DNA of 9,279 bases, taken from NCBI GenBank assembly GCA_945903655.1, contig CAMDOY010000127.1:1-9279 (forward strand), in the 5' to 3' direction. Positions 1-7,118 of the stretch are shown one piece after another. Each line of letters begins with the position of its first letter. Within the stretch, counting starts at the first letter, position 1. Origin of the DNA: Rhizobium sp. Q54 (lineage in GTDB: Bacteria; Pseudomonadota; Alphaproteobacteria; Rhizobiales; Beijerinckiaceae). Position numbers and translations under genes: made by a program. The notes under the pieces are model-generated. The model was not told where the DNA came from, searched no databases, and saw nothing but the letters and a program-made list of their open reading frames with translations.

Positions 1-17
1 CGTAATTACCCACCCCC
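1..17 (+). repeat. Left terminal inverted repeat of the IS66 element
   Basis: CGTAATTACCCACCCCC matches the reverse complement of 1374-1390 at 15 of 17 positions. The window edge prevents checking whether the repeat extends further left. Confidence 0.85.
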
Positions 18-51
18 TTGCCACGGACTCCAATCTCTGAATCCATGGGGC

Positions 52-1329
52 ATGGATCGCATTGATTTGCAGCGCCTGAGCCGGGAAGAACTGATCGAGC
101 TTGTGCTCGCGCTTCAGGGTCCCGCTAAAACGTCGCGCACCTCCTCGAAGCCGCCTTCGACGGACAAGAAAGAGAAGCGCGAGAACTCCCGGCCTGGCGG
201 CGCGAAGCCCGGGCATGAGCCGCATAACCGGCGCCTGACGGACAATCCCGACGAATTCCGCGACCAGAAGCCGACCGTGTGCGGGCGCTGCGGCGGAGCC
301 TTCGCAGCCGACGCCGATATGAACCTGATCGGCGAATACGACGAGATCGAGATACCGCCGGTGAAGCCCTATGTCGTCCGTCACCGGCGCTATGCCTGCC
401 GCTGCGCGGCGTGTGGAGACGAGGCAAAGGCTCCGACGCCCGCCATCGCCACGACGACGCCGTTCGGGCCGCGCATTCACGCGCTGGCGATCTATCTCAA
501 GGGCTTTCAGGCGCTTTCGTACGAGCGGTTGCGCTTTGTGTTTCGCGACGCTTTCGGCCTCACGGTGAGCGAGGGGGCGCTTATGAACATGTTCATCCGT
601 TCGCGCGACGGCTTCAAAGTCGAGGCCGACAGGGCGCGGGTGATGCTTCGCGCGGCGAGGGTCGTCGCCAGCGACGAAACCGGCGTGCGGATTGAGGGGA
701 CAAACTCGTACCACTGGGTGTTCCATTGCAAGGACGCCGTAGTGCATCAGCCAGATTACACACGCGCCGGCCGCGTCGTCGCGGAGACGATGGGCGGGCA
801 TGTTCCGGCGGTGTGGATATCGGATCGCTATTCAGCGCAGCAAAAACATGGCGTGCGGCATCAAACCTGCCTCGCGCATCTGGCGCGCGACACGGCCTTC
901 GCGCTGGAGCATGGCGCGGACGATTTGCCGTTTCGCTTCAAGCTGTGGTTTGGCAAGGCGTTCGATCTGGCCGGGGCCATCGAGAGTTTCGCCGCCTCGA
1001 CGATCGCCAGGAAAAAGCGCGAACTCGAAAGCAGCCTTGCGGCCCTGCTTGTTGCAGCGACCGGTTGCGACCTCGCCCGACAACTGCAAGCGAAAATCGC
1101 GCGGGCGCGAGACCAGTTGCTGACCTTCTGCGATTATCCCGGCGAGGTGGAGGCCACCAACAACGGCTCAGAGCGCAAGTTGCGACCCTGCGTGATCCAG
1201 AGAAAAGTCACCAACGGCTATCGCGCCATGTGGGCCGCGCAGGCCGAGGCCGACGTGCGAACCACAATCGACACCGCCAGGCTCAAGGGCGCGAACCCCT
1301 TCGACGTCATCGTCGCCACGCTGGCCTGA
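52..1329 (+). CDS. tnpC: IS66-family DDE transposase
   Basis: This is the transposase of the surrounding IS element, which cuts and joins the element ends. The 425-residue protein opens with a short helical segment (about 1-22) and a basic linker (about 25-62). A zinc-binding region follows, with Cys77-x2-Cys80 and Cys118-x2-Cys121. The catalytic domain has a DDE triad that I assign to Asp208 (in ASDETG), Asp258 (in WISDRYS) and Glu374 (in NNGSERKLRP). The end has the typical IS66 C-terminal pattern NGYR...A..DVRTTIDTAR. It is shorter than the roughly 500 residues usual for full-size TnpC, because the N-terminal helical region and the middle insert are reduced, but it looks complete. The ATG at 52 is the first in frame. 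The ATG at 44 is in another frame. No frameshift is visible, so the copy may still be active. Confidence 0.93.
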   Translation: MDRIDLQRLSREELIELVLALQGPAKTSRTSSKPPSTDKKEKRENSRPGGAKPGHEPHNRRLTDNPDEFRDQKPTVCGRCGGAFAADADMNLIGEYDEIEIPPVKPYVVRHRRYACRCAACGDEAKAPTPAIATTTPFGPRIHALAIYLKGFQALSYERLRFVFRDAFGLTVSEGALMNMFIRSRDGFKVEADRARVMLRAARVVASDETGVRIEGTNSYHWVFHCKDAVVHQPDYTRAGRVVAETMGGHVPAVWISDRYSAQQKHGVRHQTCLAHLARDTAFALEHGADDLPFRFKLWFGKAFDLAGAIESFAASTIARKKRELESSLAALLVAATGCDLARQLQAKIARARDQLLTFCDYPGEVEATNNGSERKLRPCVIQRKVTNGYRAMWAAQAEADVRTTIDTARLKGANPFDVIVATLA

Positions 1330-1373
1330 CAATCGCCCGGCGCGCCCCAGCCCGGAAAATCACGCTTCAAAAT

Positions 1374-1390
1374 GGGGGTTGGTTATTACG
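1374..1390 (-). repeat. Right terminal inverted repeat of the IS66 element
   Basis: GGGGGTTGGTTATTACG is the inverted partner of 1-17, with two mismatches. It lies 45 bp after the transposase stop codon and marks the right end of the element. Confidence 0.85.
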
Positions 1391-1399
1391 GGCAGCGCA

Positions 1400-1445
1400 T
1401 TGCATAGCGCCCGTCACCTCGCTACAGTTTAACAAAACGGGAGGA
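1400..1445 (+). promoter_or_regulatory. Candidate promoter and ribosome binding site of the transporter operon
   Basis: Only 59 bp separate the IS66 right end from the first transporter gene. A sigma70-like pair sits there: TTGCAT at 1400-1405 and TACAGT at 1423-1428, with a 17-bp spacer. The match is weak (3/6 and 4/6). A strong Shine-Dalgarno GGGAGGA at 1439-1445 precedes the ATG at 1450. An ATG at 1446 is too close to that site and is in a different frame, so 1450 is the start. The RBS is secure; the promoter is a guess. Confidence 0.35.
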
Positions 1446-1449
1446 ATGC

Positions 1450-2670
1450 ATGGCATCGGGCAACAATCTCATTTCGCAACCTTCGCGCCGGGATCTTCTG
1501 GCCATGGCGCTCGCGGCGGGCGCCAGCACCACGGCGATGGGGCAAACCTCCGGCCCGCCCGTGCGCGTGGGCGGGACCCTTTCGCTCACGGGGCCGCTGG
1601 CGGCCACCGGGGCCATTCACAAGATCGTGGGCGATCTGTTCGTTCAGGAGGCCAACAAGAAGCAGGGCATGCTGGGCCGCCCCATCGAGTGGGTGCTGCT
1701 GGACGATCAGTCCAAGCCCGATCTTGCCCGTACGCTCTATGAGCGGCTCATCACCGTGGACAAGGTGGACCTGCTCATTGGCCCCTACGCCACAGCAAAT
1801 ATCCTCTCGGCCATGAGCGTCGCGCAGCGCTATAACAAGGTGCTTGTGCACAGCACCTTCGGCATTCCCAAACTGGCCACCTATGATCGGCACTTCCCCG
1901 GCTGGCCCATCGGCTTCTCGCCGGAAGACACGGTGTCGAACATGGCGCTGGATGGCATTCTGTCCACGGGCAAGCAGGTCAAGACCTTCGCGGTGGTCAC
2001 CAGCAAATTCCCCTCCGTGCAGTTCCTTGCGGTGGGCGCGCGCGATGTGTTCAAGAAGCGTGGGCTGACGGAAAATCTCTATCTGGAGTTCGAGTTCGGC
2101 GCCCGCGATTTCGGCCCCATCGCCGCGCGCGTGCGCGAAGCCAATCCGGACATTCTGTACATGGGCGCCATTGGTCTTGAGGGAAACCAGCTTCTGGAGG
2201 CTCTGGAGAAGATCAATTACACCCCGAAAAACCATATGTATGTTTACCCCTCGCCCGGACAATTGGCCCAGTCGCCCCTTGGGAAGGATGCGCTGTCGCT
2301 GACGATCTATGAGGATCTGCCGCCCTTCAGCGACAATCCGGAGGCCGCCACCTTCGCCAGGCTCTATCGGGAAGCGGCGACCAAGGCTGGCTTTCCCTTC
2401 GTCGATCCCGAGACGCAGGCGGGGGCAGGCTATTCCAGCTGGCAGATCCTGACTGGCGCCGTCAACGCCACCAAGTCGCTGAATGACGATGTGCTGACGG
2501 CTCATCTGAAAAAGAACGGCGCCGAGACCATCATCGGCAAGGTGCGCTTTGATGGGCCGCAGAACTATGGCGACGATCTCATGCGCCTGAAGCAGGTGCA
2601 GGATGGCAAATGGGCCATCGTCTGGCCGAAACAGGTGGCGACCCCCGGCAAAACCATCATCATCAAGTAA
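1450..2670 (+). CDS. HAAT-type ABC transporter periplasmic substrate-binding protein (Tat-exported)
   Basis: This is the solute receptor of the ABC importer encoded by this operon. It is a 406-residue type I periplasmic binding protein of the Leu/Ile/Val-binding (Peripla_BP_6) class. The N-terminus carries a twin-arginine signal: Ser12-Arg13-Arg14-Asp-Leu-Leu, then a hydrophobic Ala-rich stretch to about residue 30, with likely cleavage near Ala29-Met-Gly31. The mature start has the family pattern GGTLSLTGPLAATG at about 41-54, followed by the usual two-lobe fold (for example DLLIGPYATANIL at about 107-119 and the hinge-region strands). The start at 1450 is fixed by GGGAGGA just upstream. The ligand could be a branched-chain amino acid, an amide, urea or another small organic acid or amine. 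I cannot tell which. Tat export suggests folding before secretion. It is first in the operon, 24 bp before the permease gene. Confidence 0.9.
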   Translation: MASGNNLISQPSRRDLLAMALAAGASTTAMGQTSGPPVRVGGTLSLTGPLAATGAIHKIVGDLFVQEANKKQGMLGRPIEWVLLDDQSKPDLARTLYERLITVDKVDLLIGPYATANILSAMSVAQRYNKVLVHSTFGIPKLATYDRHFPGWPIGFSPEDTVSNMALDGILSTGKQVKTFAVVTSKFPSVQFLAVGARDVFKKRGLTENLYLEFEFGARDFGPIAARVREANPDILYMGAIGLEGNQLLEALEKINYTPKNHMYVYPSPGQLAQSPLGKDALSLTIYEDLPPFSDNPEAATFARLYREAATKAGFPFVDPETQAGAGYSSWQILTGAVNATKSLNDDVLTAHLKKNGAETIIGKVRFDGPQNYGDDLMRLKQVQDGKWAIVWPKQVATPGKTIIIK

Positions 2671-2674
2671 CGGG

Positions 2675-2698
2675 ATGATGATGAGCGCAAGCCAATGA
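2675..2698 (+). other. Seven-codon mini-ORF overlapping the permease start
   Basis: ATGATGATGAGCGCAAGCCA then A-TGA encodes MMMSASQ and stops. Its TGA (2696-2698) overlaps the permease ATG (2695-2697) in an ATGA arrangement. The permease start has no good Shine-Dalgarno of its own, so ribosomes ending here could reinitiate. This is inference from the arrangement; the mini-ORF may be chance. Confidence 0.3.
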
Positions 2699-3543
2699 GC
2701 GTCACGCTTCTGGGCCAATCGATTCTGTCGGGGATTTTCTCCGGCAGTCTTTACGCCTTGCTGGGGCTGGGGCTGACGCTATCGTGGCGTTATCTCAAGA
2801 TCATCAACCTCGCCCATTTCGCCTTCATCTTTCTGGCGGCCTATCTCACCTATCAACTGGCGGGGCCGGGCGGCCTGCCGCCCCTGCTGGTGATCGCGCT
2901 GGTGGCGCCGCTGTTTTTCGTTATGGGCTATGCGCAGCAAGCCTTTCTCGAACATTTCAAGGTCGATGAGTTCGCCTCGATCATCATCACCTTCGGCATG
3001 ACCATTCTGGCGGAGACATTCATTCAATGGATCTGGTCGGCGGATTTCGTGCGGCTCGAAACCCATTTCCTCAGGGGATCCTGGGAGCTGGGTCCTTTCT
3101 TCCTGCCCAAGCAGGAAATGCTCATGTCCGCCGCCGCTCTTGCGCTGTGTCTTGTGACCGCCGCCTTCCTGCGCTTCACCTGGATCGGGAAGGCCCTGCG
3201 TGCGGGCCTCGACAATCCCCAGATCGCCGCCAGCTTCGGCGTGCCCAACAAGAAACTGTCGCTGCTGATCGCGGGGATTGCGGGCGCGCTGGCGGGCGTG
3301 GGCGGCGCCTTCATGGCGCTGCTCTTCACGCTGGCGCCCAGTCAGATCTACAGCTGGTTCGGGGTGGTGCTGGCGGCGGTATTGCTGGGCAGGGTTGGCA
3401 GCGCCACGGGCGTCTTCGCCGCAGGCCTGCTGATCGGCGTCAGCGAGGCCATCACCATGGCGGTCACCGCGCCCGCCTGGGCCCCCTTGGCGCCCTTCAC
3501 CCTGCTGATCCTCATTCTGGTTTTCTGGCCGGAGCGCGTGTGA
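2695..3543 (+). CDS. Branched-chain amino acid/amide-type ABC transporter permease, LivH-like
   Basis: This is one of the two inner-membrane permease subunits of the importer. The 282-residue protein is almost wholly hydrophobic, with roughly eight membrane segments. It has the LivH hallmarks: an N-terminal SGSLYALLGLGLTLSWRYLKIINLAH block (about 13-40) and a C-terminal half with GVGGAFMALLFTLAPSQ and a VLLGRVGS loop. Its length is normal for LivH. The ATG at 2695 gives the expected N-terminus; the ATGs at 2675, 2678 and 2681 are in another frame. The upstream ribosome site is poor, which makes coupling to the preceding reading frame plausible. It ends 1 bp before the next gene. It should pair with the LivM half of the following fusion protein to form the channel. 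Confidence 0.92.
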   Translation: MSVTLLGQSILSGIFSGSLYALLGLGLTLSWRYLKIINLAHFAFIFLAAYLTYQLAGPGGLPPLLVIALVAPLFFVMGYAQQAFLEHFKVDEFASIIITFGMTILAETFIQWIWSADFVRLETHFLRGSWELGPFFLPKQEMLMSAAALALCLVTAAFLRFTWIGKALRAGLDNPQIAASFGVPNKKLSLLIAGIAGALAGVGGAFMALLFTLAPSQIYSWFGVVLAAVLLGRVGSATGVFAAGLLIGVSEAITMAVTAPAWAPLAPFTLLILILVFWPERV

Positions 3544-3544
3544 G

Positions 3545-5299
3545 ATGAACGCCCCCGCCGTCAAGAGCTATAGAGGACTCGTCGCCATTCTCGCGGCGAC
3601 GCTGGCCTTTGCGGCGCTGCCCCTGTTCCAGCCCTCGCCCTTCCTGGAATCCTTCCTGTACCTGCTGTTCTTCTGGATCGCGCTGGCGACCTCCTGGACC
3701 ATCCTCAGCGGGTTCACGGGCTATGTCTCCTTTGGCCATGGCGCCTTTTACGGGGCGGGAGTCTACGCCACCGCCAATCTGGGAGCGCATGCGCCCCTGT
3801 GGGTCTGCCTGCTGGCGGGCGGCCTGATCGCGGCGGTTCTGGGCGGCGCCGTGGGCTTCGTCGTGTTTCGGGTCCGGCGCTTGCGGGGCGAGCTCTTTGC
3901 GCTGCTGACGCTGGCGCTCGCCATCGTGCTGGCGACGATCATCCTCAACACGCCCATCGATGGCGGCCCCGGCGTCTCGCTGATGGGCGTTCGCCTGCCA
4001 AGGATCTACGCCAATCCATCATCGACCATCTACCTGCTGGGCGCCCTCGTCGCCATGGGCTCGCTGGCGACCGCCTGGCTCGTGCAATATTCCAGCTTCG
4101 GACGCGGCCTTTTCGCCATCAGCGACGATGAGGATGTGGCGGAGATCCTGGGCGTGCCCACCCTCGGCTTCAAGGTGGCGGCGCTGGCCCTGTCGTCCTT
4201 TCTGGCGGGGGTGGCTGGCGCGGTGCATGCGTTGTTCGTCAGTTACGTCACGGTGGGGGAGACCTTCTCCATCACCGTGCCGCTCTTCGTCCTGCTGATG
4301 AGCGTGCTGGGCGGAGCGCGCCACTGGTTGGGCCCGGCTATTGGCGCGATCTTCGTCACCACCCTCACCAACGCGCTGGTGGGCGGCGACTGGGCGCTGG
4401 CTGCGCGCGCGCTCATCGGCGTGACCCTGATCGTGGCGACGCTCTATCTGCCGGAAGGGGTGATCGGGTTTCTGGCCCATCGGTTCCGCGCGCGGGCGAA
4501 ACCGGCTCTGGCGGCGGCGCCGATTGTGGAGCCCGCGCCCGAAGTCGGCCCGAAGCGGCCCATCGGCGATGTCCTGCTGCAGTGCGACGACGTGCATCTG
4601 GCCTTTCGCGGCGTGCGCGCCCTCAATGGGGTGACGCTGGAGGTGCGCGAAGGCGAGATCCTTGGCCTCGTCGGCCCCAATGGCTCGGGCAAGTCGACCC
4701 TCATCAATGTCATCAGCGGCTTCTACAGGCCGGACGCCGGGCGCCTCGTCTTTGCGGGCTCCGACGTCACGGCGGATGCAGGCCACCGAAGGGCGCGCAG
4801 GGGAATAGCCCGCACCTTCCAGATCCCGCGCCCCTTCAATCGCCTCTCGGTGCTGGATAATGTGGTCGTCGCCGGGCAATTCGGCGCGCGCGGGCTCGAT
4901 CATGGCGCGGCGCTGGCGCAGGCTCAGGAATGGCTGAGTTTCGTGGGCCTTGACGCCCGCGCGCAGGCCCTGCCCAAAGAGCTCAACCTGCACCAGCGGA
5001 AATTCCTGGAACTCGCCCGCGCGCTCGCTTCGGGCGCGCGGCTGATCATGCTCGATGAAGTCCTCGCGGGCCTCACCCCCGCAGAAATCACCACCGCCAT
5101 CGACATGGTGCGCAAGATCCACGCGAGCGGCGCCACGATCATTTTCGTCGAGCACAACATGCGCGCGGTGCTCGCGCTCACCGACCGGCTCGTGGTGCTC
5201 AATCAGGGGCAAATCATCGCGCAGGGCGATCCGCGCGCGGTGATGCAGGATCCCCTCGTCATCAGCGCCTATCTCGGGGACGCCGATGCTCATCCTTGA
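3545..5299 (+). CDS. Fused ABC transporter permease (LivM-like) and ATPase (LivG-like)
   Basis: This protein joins the second membrane subunit and one nucleotide-binding subunit. Residues about 10-312 are a LivM-type permease with many hydrophobic segments and the SGFTGYVSFGHGAFYGAGVYA motif near 55-75. A Pro/Ala-rich linker spans about 314-342. The ABC ATPase follows (343-584), with Walker A GPNGSGKST (377-385), Q-loop Gln426 in RTFQIPRPF, Walker B LIMLDE (500-505) and switch His537. The usual LSGGQ signature is replaced by LNLHQ at about 480-484. The D-loop region reads VLAGLTP. LivM-LivG fusions recur in proteobacteria, and the open frame shows no sign of error. The gene starts 1 bp after the permease stop and overlaps the next ATPase gene by 14 bp. 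The fusion fixes a 1:1 ratio of permease to ATPase. Confidence 0.92.
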   Translation: MNAPAVKSYRGLVAILAATLAFAALPLFQPSPFLESFLYLLFFWIALATSWTILSGFTGYVSFGHGAFYGAGVYATANLGAHAPLWVCLLAGGLIAAVLGGAVGFVVFRVRRLRGELFALLTLALAIVLATIILNTPIDGGPGVSLMGVRLPRIYANPSSTIYLLGALVAMGSLATAWLVQYSSFGRGLFAISDDEDVAEILGVPTLGFKVAALALSSFLAGVAGAVHALFVSYVTVGETFSITVPLFVLLMSVLGGARHWLGPAIGAIFVTTLTNALVGGDWALAARALIGVTLIVATLYLPEGVIGFLAHRFRARAKPALAAAPIVEPAPEVGPKRPIGDVLLQCDDVHLAFRGVRALNGVTLEVREGEILGLVGPNGSGKSTLINVISGFYRPDAGRLVFAGSDVTADAGHRRARRGIARTFQIPRPFNRLSVLDNVVVAGQFGARGLDHGAALAQAQEWLSFVGLDARAQALPKELNLHQRKFLELARALASGARLIMLDEVLAGLTPAEITTAIDMVRKIHASGATIIFVEHNMRAVLALTDRLVVLNQGQIIAQGDPRAVMQDPLVISAYLGDADAHP

Positions 5300-5996
5300 A
5301 AACCTCGATGTCTACTATGGCGAGGCGCGCGCGCTGGCCAATGTCTCGCTGACCCTCGGCGATGGTGAGATCGCCTGCGTCATCGGTCCCAATGGCGCGG
5401 GCAAGACCACGCTGGTGAATGCGCTGGCGCGGCTGTTGCCGGTGCGGGCCGGGCGCATCCGGCTGGGCGGGGAGGACATCACGCATCTGACCCCGCAGGA
5501 GCTTGCGGACCGTGGCCTGGCGCTGATCCCTGAAGGGCGGCGCCTCTTCACGACGATGACCGTCGAGGAGAATCTGGAGCTGGGCTGCTACCGCCCAGCC
5601 GCCCGGGCGCATCGCGCCCAGGGTCTTGAGGGGATCTACGCCATGTTCCCGATCCTGCGCGAGCGCCGCTGGCAGATCGCGGGCACCCTGTCGGGTGGGC
5701 AGCAGCAGATGGTCGCCATCGGCCGCGCCTTGATGGCCCGCCCGAAGCTGCTGCTGATCGACGAGCCCTCGCTGGGTCTGGCGCCCGTCGTGATCACCCA
5801 GGTCTTCGAGACCATCAAGGCCATCCACGCCAGCGGCGTCTCGATCCTGCTGATCGAGCAGAATGCGGCCAAGGCCCTGTCGGTCTCCCAACGCGCCTAT
5901 GTGCTGGATTGCGGCGCCATCGTCGCGCAGGGCTCCCCGGAGGAGTTACGCCAGAGCCGCGAGATCAACGCCGCCTATCTCGGGGCTGGGGCCTGA
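5286..5996 (+). CDS. Branched-chain amino acid/amide-type ABC transporter ATPase, LivF-like
   Basis: This is the second nucleotide-binding subunit; it should dimerise with the LivG half of the fusion on the cytoplasmic face. The 236-residue length is standard. It has Walker A GPNGAGKT (34-41), a LivF-type IPEGRRLF in place of the Q-loop (81-88), a canonical LSGGQ signature (135-139) and Walker B LLLIDE (155-160). At the switch position it has Gln191 (LIEQN) rather than His, which is usual in LivF. The ATG at 5286 lies inside the end of the upstream gene and gives the expected MLILENLDVYYG start. The 14-bp overlap implies translational coupling. It is the last gene of the operon, with a hairpin just beyond its stop. 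Confidence 0.94.
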   Translation: MLILENLDVYYGEARALANVSLTLGDGEIACVIGPNGAGKTTLVNALARLLPVRAGRIRLGGEDITHLTPQELADRGLALIPEGRRLFTTMTVEENLELGCYRPAARAHRAQGLEGIYAMFPILRERRWQIAGTLSGGQQQMVAIGRALMARPKLLLIDEPSLGLAPVVITQVFETIKAIHASGVSILLIEQNAAKALSVSQRAYVLDCGAIVAQGSPEELRQSREINAAYLGAGA

Positions 5997-6000
5997 GGGG

Positions 6001-6016
6001 GAGGGCTCAAGCCCTC
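6001..6016. terminator. Hairpin after the operon, possible terminator
   Basis: GAGGGCT-CA-AGCCCTC is a perfect 7-bp inverted repeat (effectively six pairs with a four-base loop), starting four bases after the ATPase stop. There is no T-run after it, so it is not a classical intrinsic terminator. It also overlaps the stop of a coding-like minus-strand frame, so it could separate convergent genes. Confidence 0.4.
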
Positions 6017-6098
6017 AAACGCCCAGCCACGCATGGCGAATGTCGTCCGCCTGCCCGGGGTCGGTCGTCGCCACATATTGCGTGCCGGTTGGCGGCAT
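6015..6098 (-). pseudogene. Possible C-terminal remnant of an unknown minus-strand gene
   Basis: On the minus strand a frame reads MPPTGTQYVATT...RHAWLGV and stops at 6015-6017. About three quarters of its codons end in G or C, as in the neighbouring operon, while the DNA right of about 6110 looks different. The frame stays open to about 6170 but loses coding character. It looks like the tail of a gene that once faced the operon, cut off near 6100-6110. I do not recognise the family. It could instead be a short free-standing ORF or chance. Confidence 0.3.
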
Positions 6099-6178
6099 CC
6101 TGCTGCTACACCACGTGGGGGGATACGACCAAGATTTTCGAGATCCTCCGCAAGGGGTCGGTGTCGTTTAAATCACAC

Positions 6179-6190
6179 GAACGTACGTTC
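6179..6190. promoter_or_regulatory. Perfect 12-bp palindrome, possible operator
   Basis: GAACGTACGTTC is perfectly self-complementary and resembles the symmetric operators of TetR-type repressors. No promoter or regulator gene is visible beside it, so the role is conjecture. Confidence 0.25.
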
Positions 6191-6408
6191 AACGATCCAA
6201 CGTCTTGGCCGTATTTCCATCTCAGCGCCGCTCGCACCGCGAGGGGGATCCGAAAGGTACGGACTTCTCGCGCTGAATAACCGTTCAATATCAGCCGCTT
6301 AAAGTACCGTACTAAAATCGCAAAGTCAGGAGCTTTGGAGACAACGGGGCTGAGAGAGACCAAAACCGCGATTCTGGCGCCGGCAGCGGTCAGGAGCTAT
6401 GTCTGGAG

Positions 6409-6431
6409 AAGCCCGCGTTTCCTGGGCTTTT
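6409..6431 (+). terminator. Weak terminator-like hairpin
   Basis: AAGCCC and GGGCTT form a 6-bp stem around a nine-base loop, and the right arm runs into a TTTT stretch. The short stem and T-run make it marginal, and no gene clearly ends here. Confidence 0.22.
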
Positions 6432-6641
6432 CGGCTGTCCCAAGTGGGCGGGGAGACTGTTGGGACGGTAGGGTTTGGCGGAGGAAGTTGGATTCGAAAT
6501 GTCGGTATGTCTTGTATCTTAGAAATGTAACAGATGACTCAGTTCATTAGGTTTCACGGAACGTCTCATGAGTTTTTCATCATGGTGATCGGTTCGTAGC
6601 CGCTCTTATAAGGTGGTTGTTTCGAACATGACGTGTCATTA

Positions 6642-6785
6642 AACTGGCTCTCCAACCGCATCTTCGACCATTATGACGCCATTGTCGAAGCAGCATGCGA
6701 GGCATGGAAAAAGCTCACACAGGCGCCAGAGACGATACGATCCATCGGCATGCGCGATTGGGCGCATGTGGGTTGGAGCGAGTAG
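6642..6785 (+). pseudogene. IS630-family transposase, C-terminal remnant
   Basis: A 47-codon frame begins abruptly at NWLSNRIFDHYDAIVEAACE, continues AWKKLTQAPETIRSIGMRDW and stops at 6783-6785. This is the characteristic C-terminus of many IS630-family DDE transposases (pattern NWLSNR.F..YD.IV...CEAW.KL....I.SIG.RDWA). A complete protein of this family is about 340 residues or more, so most of it is missing. The frame before Asn does not match the family and soon meets a stop, which places the break near 6640. The surviving codons are intact, suggesting loss by deletion or rearrangement rather than long drift. It is a different IS630 subtype from the one at the right edge of the window. Confidence 0.82.
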
Positions 6786-6793
6786 CCGTTGGT

Positions 6794-6805
6794 ATTACAT
6801 GTAAT
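6794..6805. repeat. Perfect 12-bp palindrome after the IS630 remnant
   Basis: ATTACATGTAAT is self-complementary and lies eight bases after the stop of the transposase remnant. It may belong to the old element end or be a small regulatory site. No second copy was noticed in the window. Confidence 0.25.
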
Positions 6806-7118
6806 TCGGGCGTTTAAATTTTGTCAATGGATGAGTGCATGTTGCGGGCAAAAGACAATAGTCTAAGCGTCTGTTCGAAGAGTTCATGCTGGATTGCATA
6901 GCTTCCTCATCATTAGCCTGATGGAGGCGAGGCGTAGGAAAGCGCGGCCCTTTCGGTTCAAGCCCGATCTCGTCTCAGCCCATATCAACGCCTGCGTGCT
7001 GATGATGGCGGAAAAGGCCTCTGACATTCATCAAGCAGGCGGCATAGCGCCGTTCAAGCAGAGGGGTCCGAGCGGGCGGGGCACTTGCGAATGGCGCGCC
7101 GCCCGCATAGGTCTGACC

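Larger units (their letters stand above)
1..1390 (+). mobile_element. IS66-family insertion sequence, single-gene type
   Basis: The element is bounded by imperfect inverted repeats at 1-17 and 1374-1390 and encodes one IS66-type transposase. Full IS66 elements carry tnpA, tnpB and tnpC. Only the tnpC-like gene is present here, as in the ISBst12 subgroup. IS66-family ends usually begin GTAA, so the true tips may be at 2 and 1389. Because the window starts at the left tip, the 8-bp target duplication typical of the family cannot be tested; the right flank begins GGCAGCGC at 1391. The element ends 59 bp before the transporter operon. Confidence 0.85.
6110..6641. other. Stretch without a recognisable gene
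   Basis: No reading frame here resembles a protein I know. The stretch holds a 12-bp palindrome (6179-6190), an interrupted palindrome AGTAC-C-GTACT (6303-6313), a weak hairpin with a short T-run (6409-6431) and an inverted repeat GTCCCA/TGGGAC (6437-6442 and 6461-6466). Composition is visibly less GC-rich than the operon. It probably represents decayed or imported DNA. Confidence 0.5.

Noticed and set aside
1389..1415. CGGGC...GCCCG inverted repeat at the IS66 right junction
   Set aside because: The arms are five bases long with a 15-base gap, and one arm straddles the IS boundary, so it is most likely chance.
726..1742. Plus-strand 338-codon frame spanning the IS66 right end
   Set aside because: It crosses from the transposase through the terminal repeat into the binding-protein gene in the wrong frame, so it cannot be a real gene.
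1429..2718. 429-codon minus-strand open frame
   Set aside because: It is antisense to the well-supported binding-protein gene. Its composition (many His, Gly, Arg) is typical of a shadow frame in GC-rich DNA, with no recognisable domain.
4019..5293. 424-codon minus-strand open frame
   Set aside because: It lies opposite the permease-ATPase fusion and has the same shadow-frame composition and no motif.
5863..6280. Two plus-strand frames running out of the LivF gene end
   Set aside because: They begin inside the LivF coding region in other frames and carry no known pattern; the minus-strand tail at 6015-6098 has better codon bias.
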